Source: Pseudonocardia benzenivorans CB1190
Lineage (GTDB): Bacteria > Actinomycetota > Actinomycetes > Mycobacteriales > Pseudonocardiaceae
Direction of reading: 5' to 3'
Assembly (NCBI RefSeq): GCF_000196675.2
Contig: NC_015312.1
Coordinates: forward strand, 1,674,001 to 1,738,000
DNA: 64,000 bases
Part shown: positions 8,633 to 19,906 of the stretch, piece by piece
Layout of the letters: every line of letters begins with the position of its first letter
Numbering within the stretch: position 1 is the stretch's first letter
The notes under the pieces: generated by a model
Told to the model about the DNA's origin: nothing
The model's input: only the letters and a program-made list of their open reading frames with translations
The model's database searches: none
Made by a program: the position numbers and the translations under genes

Positions 8633-8980
8633 GGCACGCCTCTCTCGCCTGGGTCCGCCGCGCGCGGCCGGGCGGCGCGAGCTCTGGCGACGGGCCGGGA
8701 GGGGTCGCGGCACGCCGCCGCGACCGGCCGATCGGCCCGTCGTAGTGAACCATGATGTACCAGAACCGACCCTGTCAACGCCGTCCGGAACGCGTCGTCG
8801 CAGCGGCTGCCGCGCACGCTGTCGACCGCTACGGTCGGCCACGGCGGATGCGCGGGGGCCGGGGTCTGGTCACGGCCCGGCTCCGTCGGTAGAGTTCGCA
8901 AGTAGTGAATGGCTAGTAACTCCGGGAGTCGCCGTGGACGTCTGTGGGAGCACTGCACGACCGGTCGCGAGGTGCGGCTG

Positions 8981-10579
<1,599 letters not shown>

Positions 10580-10587
10580 GCCCGTCG

Positions 10588-12582
10588 ATGTCCACGCAGA
10601 AGACCATTCAGAAGCTGCTCGTCGCCAACCGCGGGGAGATCGCCGCGCGGGTCATGCGCACCGCGCACCGCCTCGGCATCGCGACGGTCGCGCTGTTCTC
10701 CGACCCCGACGCCGACGCTCCCCACGTCCAGCTCGCCGACGAGGCGGTCCGGCTCCCTGGGGCCGCCCCGTCGGACACATACCTGCGGGCCGACCTGGTG
10801 ATCGCCGCCGCGCAGGCCACCGGTGCCGACGCCGTGCACCCCGGCTACGGGTTCCTCTCCGAGAACGCCGGCTTCGCCCGCGACTGCGCCGCGGCCGGGC
10901 TGACCTTCGTCGGCCCGACGCCGGAGGCCATCGCGTCGATGGGTTCCAAGCTCGAGGCCAAGGCGCTCATGGAGGCCGCGGGCGTGCCGGTGCTTCCGGG
11001 CGCGACCGTCACCGACGAGACCGACCTGTCGGTCGAGGCCGACCGGATCGGGTTCCCCGTGCTGGTCAAGGCCGCGTTCGGCGGTGGCGGACGCGGCATG
11101 CGCATCGTCCACGACGCCGACTCGCTGCGGGAGGCGGTCGACGGCGCCCGTCGTGAGGCCGCGTCGGCGTTCGGCGACGGGACGGTGTTCCTGGAGCGCT
11201 ACGTCGTCGACCCGCGGCACGTCGAGGTGCAGATCCTCGGCGACACCCACGGCGACGTCGTGCACCTGTTCGAGCGCGAGTGTTCCATCCAGCGCCGCTA
11301 CCAGAAGATCGTCGAGGAGTCGCCGTCCCCGGCGGTCGACGACGCGCTGCGCGCCGAGCTGGGCGCCGCCGCCGTCGCCGCGGGCAAGGCGATCGGCTAC
11401 ACCGGTGCGGGCACCGTCGAGTTCGTGCTCGACCAGGACGGGCGGTTCTTCTTCCTGGAGGTCAACACCCGGCTGCAGGTCGAGCACCCCGTCACCGAGC
11501 TGGTCACCGGGCTCGACCTCGTGGAGCAGCAGCTGCGCGTCGCCGAGGGTGCGCCGCTGCCGCCGGAGGTCACCGGTGCCACGATCACCGGCCACGCGAT
11601 CGAGGTGCGGCTCTACGCCGAGGACGTGGCGGCCGGCTTCCTGCCCGCGACGGGCACCCTGCACTCGTTCGCCATCCCCGCCGGTGCCGGCATCCGCGTC
11701 GACACGGGGTTCGTCGACGGCTCGGTCGTCTCGCCCCACTACGACCCGATGCTCGCCAAGGTGATCGCGCACGGGCCCACCCGTACCGACGCCGCCCGCG
11801 CGCTGGCCCGCGCGCTGGCGACCGCCCGTATCCACGGCGTCACGACGAACCGCGACCTGCTCGTCGGCATCCTGCGCGAGCCGGAGTTCCTCGCGGGCGG
11901 CACCGACACCGGCTACCTGACCCGCCACGACCCGGCCGCGCTCTCGGCGCCCGCCGGGGGGCTCGCGCGGCACGCCGCCGCGGCCGCACTGGCCGCCCAG
12001 GCCTCGAACCGGGCGAGCGCCCGGGTGCTGGCGGCGGTTCCGTCGGGCTGGCGCAACGTCGGCGGGGCGCCGCAGCGCGTGGCCTACACGGTGGGGGACA
12101 CCGAGATCGAGGTCAGCTACCGGTACCGGCGCGGGGCGCTGGACGTCGAGGTCGACGGGGCGCGCCTGGGCACCGCCGTCGTCGCGACGGCCGGGCCCGA
12201 GGCCGTGGTCCTGGAGGTCGACGGCGTGCGCAGGCGCTACAGCGTCGTCCGGGCCGGGGGAACGTCGTATGTGGACGGTCCCGACGGTTCGGTCGCCCTG
12301 GCCGAGGTGCCGCGCTTCGCCGATCCCAACGCGTTCGCCGCCGCCGGCTCGTTGCTCGCGCCGATGCCCGGCGGGGTGGTGCGGGTCCTCGCCGAGGCAG
12401 GGGCCGAGGTCACCGCCGGGCAGCCGCTCGTCGTGCTGGAGGCGATGAAGATGGAGCACACCGTCGCGGCACCGGTCGACGGCGTCGTGTCGGAGATCCA
12501 TGTGGCGCAGGGTGACCAGGTCGACACCGGGCAGGTGCTGGCGGTCGTGGAGGAAGTGGCCGCGGAGGCGACAGCAGGATGA
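10588..12582 (+). CDS. Acyl-CoA carboxylase, biotin carboxylase/BCCP (alpha) subunit
   Basis: A 664-residue ATP-dependent biotin carboxylase fused to a biotin carrier domain. The biotin carboxylase domain occupies about residues 1-445 (KLLVANRGEIAARVMRTAHRLG, HPGYGFLSENAGFA, KAAFGGGGRGMRIV, EVNTRLQVEHPVTE). A linker follows, then BCCP with the biotinylation motif EAMKMEH, biotin on K621. ATG at 10588; a GTG at 10576 overlapping the accD stop is an alternative. It pairs with the preceding carboxyltransferase. The C-terminus is followed by a hairpin of the dispersed family at 12600. Confidence 0.93.
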   Translation: MSTQKTIQKLLVANRGEIAARVMRTAHRLGIATVALFSDPDADAPHVQLADEAVRLPGAAPSDTYLRADLVIAAAQATGADAVHPGYGFLSENAGFARDCAAAGLTFVGPTPEAIASMGSKLEAKALMEAAGVPVLPGATVTDETDLSVEADRIGFPVLVKAAFGGGGRGMRIVHDADSLREAVDGARREAASAFGDGTVFLERYVVDPRHVEVQILGDTHGDVVHLFERECSIQRRYQKIVEESPSPAVDDALRAELGAAAVAAGKAIGYTGAGTVEFVLDQDGRFFFLEVNTRLQVEHPVTELVTGLDLVEQQLRVAEGAPLPPEVTGATITGHAIEVRLYAEDVAAGFLPATGTLHSFAIPAGAGIRVDTGFVDGSVVSPHYDPMLAKVIAHGPTRTDAARALARALATARIHGVTTNRDLLVGILREPEFLAGGTDTGYLTRHDPAALSAPAGGLARHAAAAALAAQASNRASARVLAAVPSGWRNVGGAPQRVAYTVGDTEIEVSYRYRRGALDVEVDGARLGTAVVATAGPEAVVLEVDGVRRRYSVVRAGGTSYVDGPDGSVALAEVPRFADPNAFAAAGSLLAPMPGGVVRVLAEAGAEVTAGQPLVVLEAMKMEHTVAAPVDGVVSEIHVAQGDQVDTGQVLAVVEEVAAEATAG

Positions 12583-12599
12583 CCGGGCCGACTCGTGTC

Positions 12600-12639
12600 G
12601 TGAGTGGCGATGGTCGCTCCGGTGACCATCGCTGCTCAC
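12600..12639. repeat. Imperfect hairpin, copy 2 of the dispersed palindromic repeat
   Basis: gtgagtggcgatggtc ... gaccatcgctgctcac with a short loop and a few stem mismatches. It lies 18 bp after the carboxylase stop and 14 bp before the next synthetase start. It may weaken read-through or mark a repeat insertion. Confidence 0.75.
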
Positions 12640-12652
12640 AGGGGGATGTTCG

Positions 12653-14224
12653 GTGACGGCCGGGCTCGTCGCGGCCGCGGCGGGGACGACCCTCGACGCG
12701 CTGTACCGGCGCTCGATCCGCATCTTCGCCGACCGCACCGCGGTCACCACCGGTGACCCGGACGGTCCGGTGTGGACCTACCGCGAGCTGGGCGAGCGGG
12801 CCGGGCGGCTGGCGGCGGGCCTCGCCGCGAGCGGGGTCCGGCACGGCGACCGGGTCGCGGTGCTGTCGGAGACCCGGCCCGAGTTCGTCGAGCTCTACGT
12901 GGCGCTGGCGCGGCTCGGCGTCACCGCCATCACCCTCAACATCCGGTGGCACGCCGAGGAGATCGCGCACGCGGTCGGCGTGGCCCGACCCGTCGCGTTC
13001 GTGACGTCGGGGCTCGGGGCGGACCGGGCCGCGGCGGTGCGCGACCGCTGCCCGTCGGTGCGGCACTGGTACTGCATGGACGACACCGGCGACGCCGCCG
13101 GCTTCGAGCCCTACTCCGCGCTGCCCGCCGACGGCGACGTGCCGGCCGACGTCGCACAGCCCTCCGACGTGCACAACGTGCTCTACACCTCCGGCACCAC
13201 CGGCCGGGCCAAGGGCGCCATGATCACCCAGCAGGCGGCGGCGATCCGCGCGCTGCGGCTGGCGCAGTGGTACTCGCTCACCCCCGACGACGGGTTCGTG
13301 GGCTGGCTGCCGCTGTTCCACACCGGCGGCGACGAGTCGCTCAACGCCACGCTGCTCACCGGCGGCATCTTCTGCGCCCTGGCCACCGCCCACACCGAGA
13401 CGATGTTCGCGGCCGTCCAGCGCCACCGGCTGACGTGGACGCTGCTGCTGCCCGGCGTGATCACCGATGTGCTGCACCACGAGCGCCGCACCGACTACGA
13501 CCTGTCGACGCTGCGGTTCGTGATCGGGTACGCCAACATGATGCCGACGGTCGTCAAGGAGCTGACGGCGGCGCTCGACGTGGACTTCAACGACGCGTTC
13601 GGCCAGACCGAGACCAGCTACGTCCTCGCGCACGGCTGGAGCGGGCCCGGCGAGGACCCGCACCTGCGCAAGATGCCGACCCCGCTGATGGAGGTCCGGA
13701 TCGTCGACGCCCAGCTGCAGGAGACGCCCGTCGGGGTTCCGGGGGAGTGCGTCGTGCGCGGCCCGACCACGATGGCCGGCTACCTCGACGACCCCGAGGC
13801 CACCGCCGAGGTGTTCGCGGGCGGCTGGCTGCACACCGGCGACGTCCTCGTCCGGCACGACGACGGCACGCTGTCCTACGTCGACCGGGCGAAGTACCTG
13901 ATCAAGACCGGTGGCGAGAACGTCTACCCGGCCGAGGTGGAGCAGGCGATCGCGGGCCACCCCGGGGTCGAGGAGGTCTGCGCCTACGGGGTCCCCGACC
14001 CGCGCTGGGGCGAGACCGTCAAGGTCGTCGTGGTACGCGCCCCCGGGGCCGACGTGAGCGGCGAGGAGGTCGTCGCCTGGTGCCGCGACCGGCTCGCGGC
14101 GTTCAAGCGGCCGCACTTCGTGGAGTTCGTCGACGCCGCCGAGCTCCCGCGCAGCACCACCGGGAAGCTACAACGTCATCTGCTCGCCGAACGCGGCGCG
14201 GACGAGAAGGAGCGGGTGTCGTGA
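12653..14224 (+). CDS. Acyl-CoA synthetase (AMP-binding)
   Basis: A third CoA ligase, 523 residues. Motifs: VLYTSGTTGRAKGAM, FGQTETSYVL, GWLHTGDVLVRHDDG, IKTGGENVYPAEVE, and RSTTGKLQRHLL with the catalytic lysine. GTG start at 12653, directly after the hairpin element. Its stop overlaps the GTG of the enoyl-CoA hydratase (GTGA). It begins a run of six tightly packed genes (12653-19821) that reads as one operon: ligase, hydratase, ligase, hydratase, TIGR03084-like protein, DUF1446. Substrate unknown; long-chain or terpenoid acids are candidates. Confidence 0.9.
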   Translation: MTAGLVAAAAGTTLDALYRRSIRIFADRTAVTTGDPDGPVWTYRELGERAGRLAAGLAASGVRHGDRVAVLSETRPEFVELYVALARLGVTAITLNIRWHAEEIAHAVGVARPVAFVTSGLGADRAAAVRDRCPSVRHWYCMDDTGDAAGFEPYSALPADGDVPADVAQPSDVHNVLYTSGTTGRAKGAMITQQAAAIRALRLAQWYSLTPDDGFVGWLPLFHTGGDESLNATLLTGGIFCALATAHTETMFAAVQRHRLTWTLLLPGVITDVLHHERRTDYDLSTLRFVIGYANMMPTVVKELTAALDVDFNDAFGQTETSYVLAHGWSGPGEDPHLRKMPTPLMEVRIVDAQLQETPVGVPGECVVRGPTTMAGYLDDPEATAEVFAGGWLHTGDVLVRHDDGTLSYVDRAKYLIKTGGENVYPAEVEQAIAGHPGVEEVCAYGVPDPRWGETVKVVVVRAPGADVSGEEVVAWCRDRLAAFKRPHFVEFVDAAELPRSTTGKLQRHLLAERGADEKERVS

Positions 14225-15012
14225 CCGACCGCCACGTGGACGTGAAGGACGAGGGCCGGGTCCGGATCCTGACGATGGACCGGCCCGACCGGCGCAACGC
14301 GCTGACCCCGCAGACCGTGGGGGAGATCGAGGAGGCCCTGCGCGACGCCGCGGAGGGCTCCACGATCGGCGCGGTCGTGCTGACCGGCGCGGGCGGGCAC
14401 TTCTCCGCGGGCGGGGACGTCGACCACATCCTCGGCGCCATCTCCGGTGAGGACACCGCGCTGCTGACGATGATGCGCGCGTTCCACCGGGTCGTCGTCG
14501 AGATCTGGGAGTCGCGGCTGCCGGTGGTCGCGGCGGTGTCCGGGGTCGCCTACGGCGGCGGCATCAACCTGGCCCTGGCCTGCGACCTCGTCGTGATGTC
14601 GGCCGAGGCGCGGCTGTGCGAGGTGTTCGCCAGGCGTGGCATCGTCCCCGACGTCGCCGGCGCCTACCTGCTGCCGCGGATCGTCGGGGTGCACCGGGCC
14701 CGCGAGCTGATGCTGCTGGCGCCGGAGATCGACGCCGCCCGCGCCCTCGAATGGGGCATCGCGAACATCGTCGAGCCCGACCCGGACGCCGCGCTCGCGA
14801 CGGCCGTGGCGAAGGCCGCGGAGCTCGCGTCGATGCCCGACTACACCGTCGCGCTGACGAAGAAGCTCGTGAACCACAGCCTGGACAGCGACCTGCGCAG
14901 CTCGTTGGAGCTGGAGGCGGTCAGCCAGGCGGCCGCACTGCGGTCGAAGGCCGCCACCGAGGGTTTCGAGGCGTTCCGGCAGAGTCGCCGGAGGACGGAG
15001 GATCGTCGATGA
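14221..15012 (+). CDS. Enoyl-CoA hydratase/isomerase
   Basis: Crotonase-fold protein of 263 residues with oxyanion-hole segments GGHFSAGGDVDHI and SGVAYGGGINLALACDLVVM. The catalytic-Glu region LCEVFARRGIVPDVAGAYLLPRIVG has one clear Glu (EVFARRG), and the second position is Asp-Val. Hydratase activity is therefore likely but an isomerase cannot be excluded. The GTG start overlaps the previous stop, and the stop overlaps the next ATG at 15009 (ATGA), so it is translationally coupled on both sides. Confidence 0.88.
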   Translation: MTDRHVDVKDEGRVRILTMDRPDRRNALTPQTVGEIEEALRDAAEGSTIGAVVLTGAGGHFSAGGDVDHILGAISGEDTALLTMMRAFHRVVVEIWESRLPVVAAVSGVAYGGGINLALACDLVVMSAEARLCEVFARRGIVPDVAGAYLLPRIVGVHRARELMLLAPEIDAARALEWGIANIVEPDPDAALATAVAKAAELASMPDYTVALTKKLVNHSLDSDLRSSLELEAVSQAAALRSKAATEGFEAFRQSRRRTEDRR

Positions 15013-16529
15013 ACATCGCGATGCTGTTGCGCCGCAGCGCGTCCGACCATGCCGAGCGGATCGCGACGGGGCTGGACGACGTCACGCTCACCTACCGCGA
15101 GTTCGCCGAGACGGGAGCCCGGTTCGCGACGCACCTGCTCGGCGAGGGGCTGCAGCCCGGCGAGCGCGTCGGGTTCTTCCTGCCCAACACGCTCGACTAC
15201 CTACCGGGCCTGCTCGGTGTGTGGCAGGCGGGCGGTGTCGGCGTCCCGCTCAACTACCTGTTCCCGGACGCGCCGCTGCGGCACGCGATCCTCGACTCGG
15301 GCGCGACGGCCGTCGTCGCGCTGCCCGGCGACGTGGCGCGGCTGCAGAACCTGCTCGGGGACGCGCCCGTCCGGCTGCTCACGACCGGGCCCGACGGGAG
15401 CTTCACCGCGGCGGTCGCGGCGAGCGAGCCGGCCACCGACGTCGTCCCGCGCTACGACGACGACGACGCGCTGATCATGTACACCTCCGGTTCGACGGGG
15501 GTGCCCAAGGGCGTGCGGCAGACCCAGCGCAACGTCACCGCGCAGGTCGAAGCCGTCATCGACTGGTACGAGCTCACCGGCGACGACCACGCGCTCAACT
15601 GCATGCCGCTGTTCCACGTGGGCGGCCTGCACCTGGTCAGCCTGCCGACGCTGCTGCGCGGGGGCCGGATCACGTTCATGGGCAAGTGGGACCCGCTGGT
15701 GTGGCTCGACCTCGCGACGACCCTGCGTCCCACCTACGGCGGCCTGATCTCGACGATGCTGATCGACGTCGGCAACCGGACGGTCGGCTCGCCGGTCGTG
15801 CTCGACTCGTTCCGCATCTGCATGTTCGGCGGCTCCAGGACGCCCAACACCCCGATCGAGCGGCTCGCCGAGGGCACCGGCATCCACGGCGTGGAGATCT
15901 ACGGGCAGACCGAGCAGAACGGGCTGGCGATCAGCTACCGGCCGGGCGAGCAGCGCCGGACCGGCTCCATGGGGCGGCCGCTCTCCCAGGTCGTGCAGAC
16001 CCGGCTCGTCCCGCCGGCGGGTGGCCCCGACATCGAGCCGGGTTCCGGCGAGGTGGGTGAGCTGTGGGTGCGCGGCGACGCCGTCACACCCGGCTACTGG
16101 AACCGGCCCGACCTCGAGCCCGGCGCCGGCTCGGAGAAGTGGTCCGACGACGGCTGGTTCCGCACCGGTGACCTCATGTCCGCCGACGCCGACGGCTACC
16201 TCTACTACGTCGACCGGATCGACGACATGATCATCTCCGGCGGGGAGAACGTGTTCCCGCAGATGGTCGAGGAGCACCTCGCGGCGTGCCCCGACATCGC
16301 CGAGGTCGCCGTCATCGGCACGGCGCACGAGCGCTGGGTCGAGCAGGTGACGGCGATCGTGGTGCCCGCCAAGGAGGGCGTCACCGCGGAGTCGATCGCC
16401 GAGTGGGCCTCGACCCACCCCGACCTGCGCGGGATCCACCGTCCGCGGCGCATCGAGATCGTGGATGCCTTGCCGCGCACGGGTTCCGGCAAACTCAACC
16501 GCCCCGAGCTGCGCAAGGAGTTCCCGTGA
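15009..16529 (+). CDS. Acyl-CoA synthetase (AMP-binding)
   Basis: A fourth CoA ligase, 506 residues, beginning MNIAMLLRRSASDHAERIA. Motifs: LIMYTSGSTGVPKGVRQ, YGQTEQNGL, GWFRTGDLMSADADG, IISGGENVFPQMVEEH and RTGSGKLNRPELRK with the catalytic lysine. ATG start overlaps the upstream hydratase stop; its own stop overlaps the next GTG. Two ligases alternate with two hydratases here, which could mean two related acids or two stages of one pathway. Confidence 0.9.
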   Translation: MNIAMLLRRSASDHAERIATGLDDVTLTYREFAETGARFATHLLGEGLQPGERVGFFLPNTLDYLPGLLGVWQAGGVGVPLNYLFPDAPLRHAILDSGATAVVALPGDVARLQNLLGDAPVRLLTTGPDGSFTAAVAASEPATDVVPRYDDDDALIMYTSGSTGVPKGVRQTQRNVTAQVEAVIDWYELTGDDHALNCMPLFHVGGLHLVSLPTLLRGGRITFMGKWDPLVWLDLATTLRPTYGGLISTMLIDVGNRTVGSPVVLDSFRICMFGGSRTPNTPIERLAEGTGIHGVEIYGQTEQNGLAISYRPGEQRRTGSMGRPLSQVVQTRLVPPAGGPDIEPGSGEVGELWVRGDAVTPGYWNRPDLEPGAGSEKWSDDGWFRTGDLMSADADGYLYYVDRIDDMIISGGENVFPQMVEEHLAACPDIAEVAVIGTAHERWVEQVTAIVVPAKEGVTAESIAEWASTHPDLRGIHRPRRIEIVDALPRTGSGKLNRPELRKEFP

Positions 16530-17290
16530 CCGGACCGGTCCACTACGAGGTCGAGGACGGCGTCGGCTGGCTGACGATCGATCGGCCCGAGGCCCGCAAC
16601 GCGCTGTCGAAGGCGGTGCGCGACGGGCTCTGGGACGGCATCCGGACCTTCAACGACGACGACTCGGCCAAGGTCCTCGTCCTCACCGCCACGGGCGCGA
16701 AGGCGTTCTGCGCGGGCGGTGACCTCAAGGAGATGGCGGAGACCTCGCTGCAGGTCCCGCCGCCGGACTTCCTGCCGCAGTTCGGCCGCAACATCGACGT
16801 CCCGAAGCCGACGATCGCCGCGGTCAACGGGGTCGCGTTCGCGGGCGGCTTCCTGCTGGCCCAGCAGTGCGACCTCGTGGTGGCCGCCACGCACGCCACG
16901 TTCGCGGTCAGCGAGGTCAAGGTCGGTCGTGGGTCGCCGTGGGCGGCGCCGCTGTCGTGGCTGGTGCCGCCGCGGCTGGCGCTGGAGATCCTCATGACCG
17001 GCGACCCCGTCGACGCGCACCGGGCCCGTGAGCTCGGCCTGGTCAACCACGTCGTCGACCTCGCCGATCTCCGGGACCACACGCAGAACCTCGCGAAGCG
17101 GATCGCGGCCAACGCGCCGCTGTCGGTGCTCGCGAGCAAGCGCACCGCCTATCTGTCGGCGCAGCTGCCGATGGAACAGGCCTACGCCAGGGCCGAGGAG
17201 ATCTGGGAGCCGGTGTACATGTCCGCCGACGCCCAGGAGGGCCCCGCGGCGTTCCGTGAGAAGCGCACCCCGCAGTGGAAGGGACGGTAG
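16526..17290 (+). CDS. Enoyl-CoA hydratase/isomerase
   Basis: A 254-residue crotonase with KAFCAGGDLKEMA and NGVAFAGGFLLAQQCDLVVA forming the oxyanion hole. VSEVKVGRGSPWAAPLSWLVPPR covers the usual catalytic segment, where one acidic residue (E of SEVKVGRG) is clear and the other is not. GTG start at 16526 overlaps the previous stop. The TIGR03084-like gene follows 3 bp later. It is distinct in sequence from the hydratase at 14221, so the two are not a recent duplication. Confidence 0.88.
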   Translation: MTGPVHYEVEDGVGWLTIDRPEARNALSKAVRDGLWDGIRTFNDDDSAKVLVLTATGAKAFCAGGDLKEMAETSLQVPPPDFLPQFGRNIDVPKPTIAAVNGVAFAGGFLLAQQCDLVVAATHATFAVSEVKVGRGSPWAAPLSWLVPPRLALEILMTGDPVDAHRARELGLVNHVVDLADLRDHTQNLAKRIAANAPLSVLASKRTAYLSAQLPMEQAYARAEEIWEPVYMSADAQEGPAAFREKRTPQWKGR

Positions 17291-17293
17291 GCC

Positions 17294-18079
17294 ATGCCCG
17301 TGTCGATGGACGCGCTCGCCGACGACATCACGGCCGAGACCGCGGTCCTGCGCGAGATCCTCACCGGACTGTCGGAGCCGGACTGGCGACGTGACACCCC
17401 CGCCGTCGGCTGGACCATCGCCGACCAGGTGAGCCACCTCGCGCACTTCGACGCCACGGCGGTGAAGTCGGCCGTCGACCCGGACGGGTTCCGCGCCGAC
17501 CTGGAGAACTCCCCGCCGATCGACCCCGACGCCGTCGCCCTGCAGTACCGCGACCTCACGGGCGCGGAGATGCTGCGCTGGTTCGACGGCGAGCGCACCC
17601 GGCTGATCGAGACCTTCCGCGGGCTCGACCCGGCCCTGCGGGTCCCGTGGTACGGGCCGCCGATGAGCGCCGCGTCGTCGTTCACCGCCCGGCTCATGGA
17701 GACCTGGGCGCACACCCAGGACATCGCCGACACCGTCGGCGTCACGCGTGAGCCGTCGGCCCGGCTGCGCCACGTGGCCCACATCGGCATCGGTGCCCGC
17801 GCCTACAGCTACGCGGTGAACGGCGTCGCGATGCCCGAGGCGCCCATCCGGGTGGAGCTCGCGGCGCCGGACGGCTCCACGTGGACGTGGGGCCCCGAGG
17901 GCGCGGCCGACCGGGTCACCGGACCGGCCCTGGACTTCTGCCTGGCGGTGACCCAGCGCCGACACCGCGACGACACCGCGTTGCAGATCACCGGTCCGGT
18001 GGCCAACGAGTGGATGTCGTTCGCGCAGGCCTTCGCCGGTGCTGCGGGCACCGGCCGCAAGCCGGGACAGTTCGCATGA
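17294..18079 (+). CDS. TIGR03084-family DinB/mycothiol-type protein
   Basis: A 261-residue member of the DinB-like four-helix-bundle group. Putative metal-ligand histidines occur in GWTIADQVSHLAHFDATAV and in LMETWAHTQDIADTVG, plus LRHVAHIGI. The family is common in actinobacterial lipid-degradation operons, often beside DUF1446 proteins, and has no firmly established reaction that I know of. The ATG start is 3 bp after the hydratase stop, and the stop overlaps the next gene's ATG (18076), supporting a functional pair with the AtuA-like protein. Confidence 0.85.
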   Translation: MPVSMDALADDITAETAVLREILTGLSEPDWRRDTPAVGWTIADQVSHLAHFDATAVKSAVDPDGFRADLENSPPIDPDAVALQYRDLTGAEMLRWFDGERTRLIETFRGLDPALRVPWYGPPMSAASSFTARLMETWAHTQDIADTVGVTREPSARLRHVAHIGIGARAYSYAVNGVAMPEAPIRVELAAPDGSTWTWGPEGAADRVTGPALDFCLAVTQRRHRDDTALQITGPVANEWMSFAQAFAGAAGTGRKPGQFA

Positions 18080-19821
18080 GCACGCCGCGCAGGCCGATCG
18101 TCATCGGCAACATCTCCGGGTTCTACGGCGACCGCATCAACGCCGCGCGCGAGATGGTCGAGGGCGGGCCCGTCGACGTCGTCTGCGGCGACTACCTCGC
18201 CGAGCTGACGATGCTGATCCTCGCCAAGGCGCAGGCCAAGGACCCCGCGCTCGGCTACGCCAGGACGTTCCTCACCCAGGTCGAGCAGATCCTCGGGACC
18301 TGCCTCGAGCGCGGCATCAAGATCGTGTCGAACGCCGGGGGGCTCAACCCCGCCGGGCTGGCCGACGCGATCCGGGAGGTGGCGGCCAAGCTCGGTCTCG
18401 ACGTCGCCGTCGCCCACGTCGAGGGCGACGACCTGCGTGGCGACCTGGGCGCGATCGTCCCGCCGGTCGCCGGGAAGCCCGTGTCGGCCAACGCCTACCT
18501 CGGGGGCTGGGGCATCGCCGAGGCCCTCGGCGCGGGGGCCGACGTCGTGGTCACCGGGCGGGTCACCGACGCCTCGTTGGTGGTGGGGCCTGCGGCCTGG
18601 TGGCACGGTTGGGGTCCGACCGACTGGGACGCGCTCGCGGGCGCGGTGGTGGCCGGGCACGTGATCGAGTGCGGGCCGCAGGCCACGGGCGGCAACTACG
18701 CGTTCTTCTCCGAGGTGACCGACCGCCGCTACCCCGGCTTCCCCATCGCCGAGGTGGCCGCCGACGGCTCGACCGTGATCACCAAGCACCCCGGAACGGG
18801 CGGCCTGGTCTCCACCGGGACCGTCACCGCGCAGCTGCTCTACGAGATCCAGGGCCCGGCCTACCTCGGCCCCGACGTCACCACCCACTTCGACACGATC
18901 ACCCTCGAGCAGGAGGGCGAGCACCGGACCCGCATCTCGGGGGTCCGCGGCAGCGCGCCGCCGGACACCCTGAAGGTCGCGCTCAACGACAACGGCGGCT
19001 ACCGCAACTCGATGACCATGGTCCTCACCGGCCTGGACATCGAGGAGAAGGCCGCCTTCGCCGAGGAGATGCTCTTCGGGATCCTGGGTGGGCGCGACCG
19101 GTTCGCCGAGGTGGACGTCAGGCTGCTGCGCTTCGACCAACCCGACGCCCCCACGAACGAGCAGGCGACGGCGCACCTGCGGGTCACGGTCAAGGACCAG
19201 GACCCGCGGCTGGTCGGCCGCGCGTTCTCCAACGCGACGATGGAGCTCGCGCTCGCCGGCTACCCCGGCTTCCACACCACGACCCCGCCCTCCAGCGAGT
19301 CGGCGTTCGGCATCTACCGGCCCGCCACCGTCGCGCGCAGCGCCGTCACCCAGACGGTGGTGCTGCCCGACGGGACGCGGCGGGTCGTCGCCGACCCGCC
19401 GACCGGGCCCGCGGACGTCACGGCGCCCACCGGGGCCGCGGCCGGCGCCCGCCCGGGCAGCGGCGCGGTGCCCGACGGCCCGACCCGGCGGGTGCCGCTG
19501 GGGACGGTGTGCGCGGCGCGCTCCGGGGACAAGGGCGGCAACGCCAACATCGGCCTCTGGGCCCGCGATGACGCCGGGTACGCCTGGATGGCGGCCCACC
19601 TCGACGTCGACACGATCCGCGGGCTGATCGGCCCCGAGGCCGCCGACCTGCGGATCGAACGGTTCGAGCTGCCCAACCTGCGAGCGCTCAACGTGGTGGT
19701 GCACGGGATCCTGGGCGAGGGCGTCGCCTCCACGACGCGACCGGACCCGCAGGCCAAGGGCCTGGGCGAGTACGTGCGCAGCCGCCTCGTGGACGTGCCG
19801 GAGGCACTGCTGCAGGACTGA
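18076..19821 (+). CDS. DUF1446 / AtuA-like acyclic terpene utilisation protein
   Basis: A 581-residue cytosolic protein. The N-terminal DUF1446 domain (about residues 1-445) begins IVIGNISGFYGDR and contains VVCGDYLAELTMLILAKAQ, VSNAGGLNPAGLA and GADVVVTGRVTDASLVVGP. A low-complexity linker follows, then a C-terminal AtuA-like domain (about 470-575: CAARSGDKGGNANIGLWARD). AtuA belongs to the Pseudomonas citronellol/geraniol catabolic cluster, where its reaction is not settled. Its presence with a biotin carboxylase and hydratases in the same direction suggests terpenoid or related branched acid catabolism (inference). Confidence 0.88.
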   Translation: MSTPRRPIVIGNISGFYGDRINAAREMVEGGPVDVVCGDYLAELTMLILAKAQAKDPALGYARTFLTQVEQILGTCLERGIKIVSNAGGLNPAGLADAIREVAAKLGLDVAVAHVEGDDLRGDLGAIVPPVAGKPVSANAYLGGWGIAEALGAGADVVVTGRVTDASLVVGPAAWWHGWGPTDWDALAGAVVAGHVIECGPQATGGNYAFFSEVTDRRYPGFPIAEVAADGSTVITKHPGTGGLVSTGTVTAQLLYEIQGPAYLGPDVTTHFDTITLEQEGEHRTRISGVRGSAPPDTLKVALNDNGGYRNSMTMVLTGLDIEEKAAFAEEMLFGILGGRDRFAEVDVRLLRFDQPDAPTNEQATAHLRVTVKDQDPRLVGRAFSNATMELALAGYPGFHTTTPPSSESAFGIYRPATVARSAVTQTVVLPDGTRRVVADPPTGPADVTAPTGAAAGARPGSGAVPDGPTRRVPLGTVCAARSGDKGGNANIGLWARDDAGYAWMAAHLDVDTIRGLIGPEAADLRIERFELPNLRALNVVVHGILGEGVASTTRPDPQAKGLGEYVRSRLVDVPEALLQD

Positions 19822-19852
19822 CCGCGCGACCGGCGCGACCCCGCTCGTCGTC

Positions 19853-19868
19853 TCGAACATGTGTTCGA
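19853..19868. promoter_or_regulatory. LexA (SOS) box-like palindrome
   Basis: TCGAACatgtGTTCGA is a perfect 16-bp palindrome matching the mycobacterial/actinobacterial LexA consensus TCGAAC-N4-GTTCGA. It lies between two convergent genes (stops at 19821 and 19907), not in an obvious promoter, so any target gene is unclear. It may be a remnant of a lost SOS-regulated gene. Confidence 0.7.
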
Positions 19869-19906
19869 TGTTAGCGGCGGGGTCCGACAGTTCCCGCCGG
19901 ACCGGC

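Noticed and set aside
8909..8980. N-terminal extension of the carboxyltransferase from an upstream ATG
   Set aside because: The added residues (SNSGSRRGRLWEHC...) do not resemble homologues, whereas the ATG at 8981 starts at the expected place.
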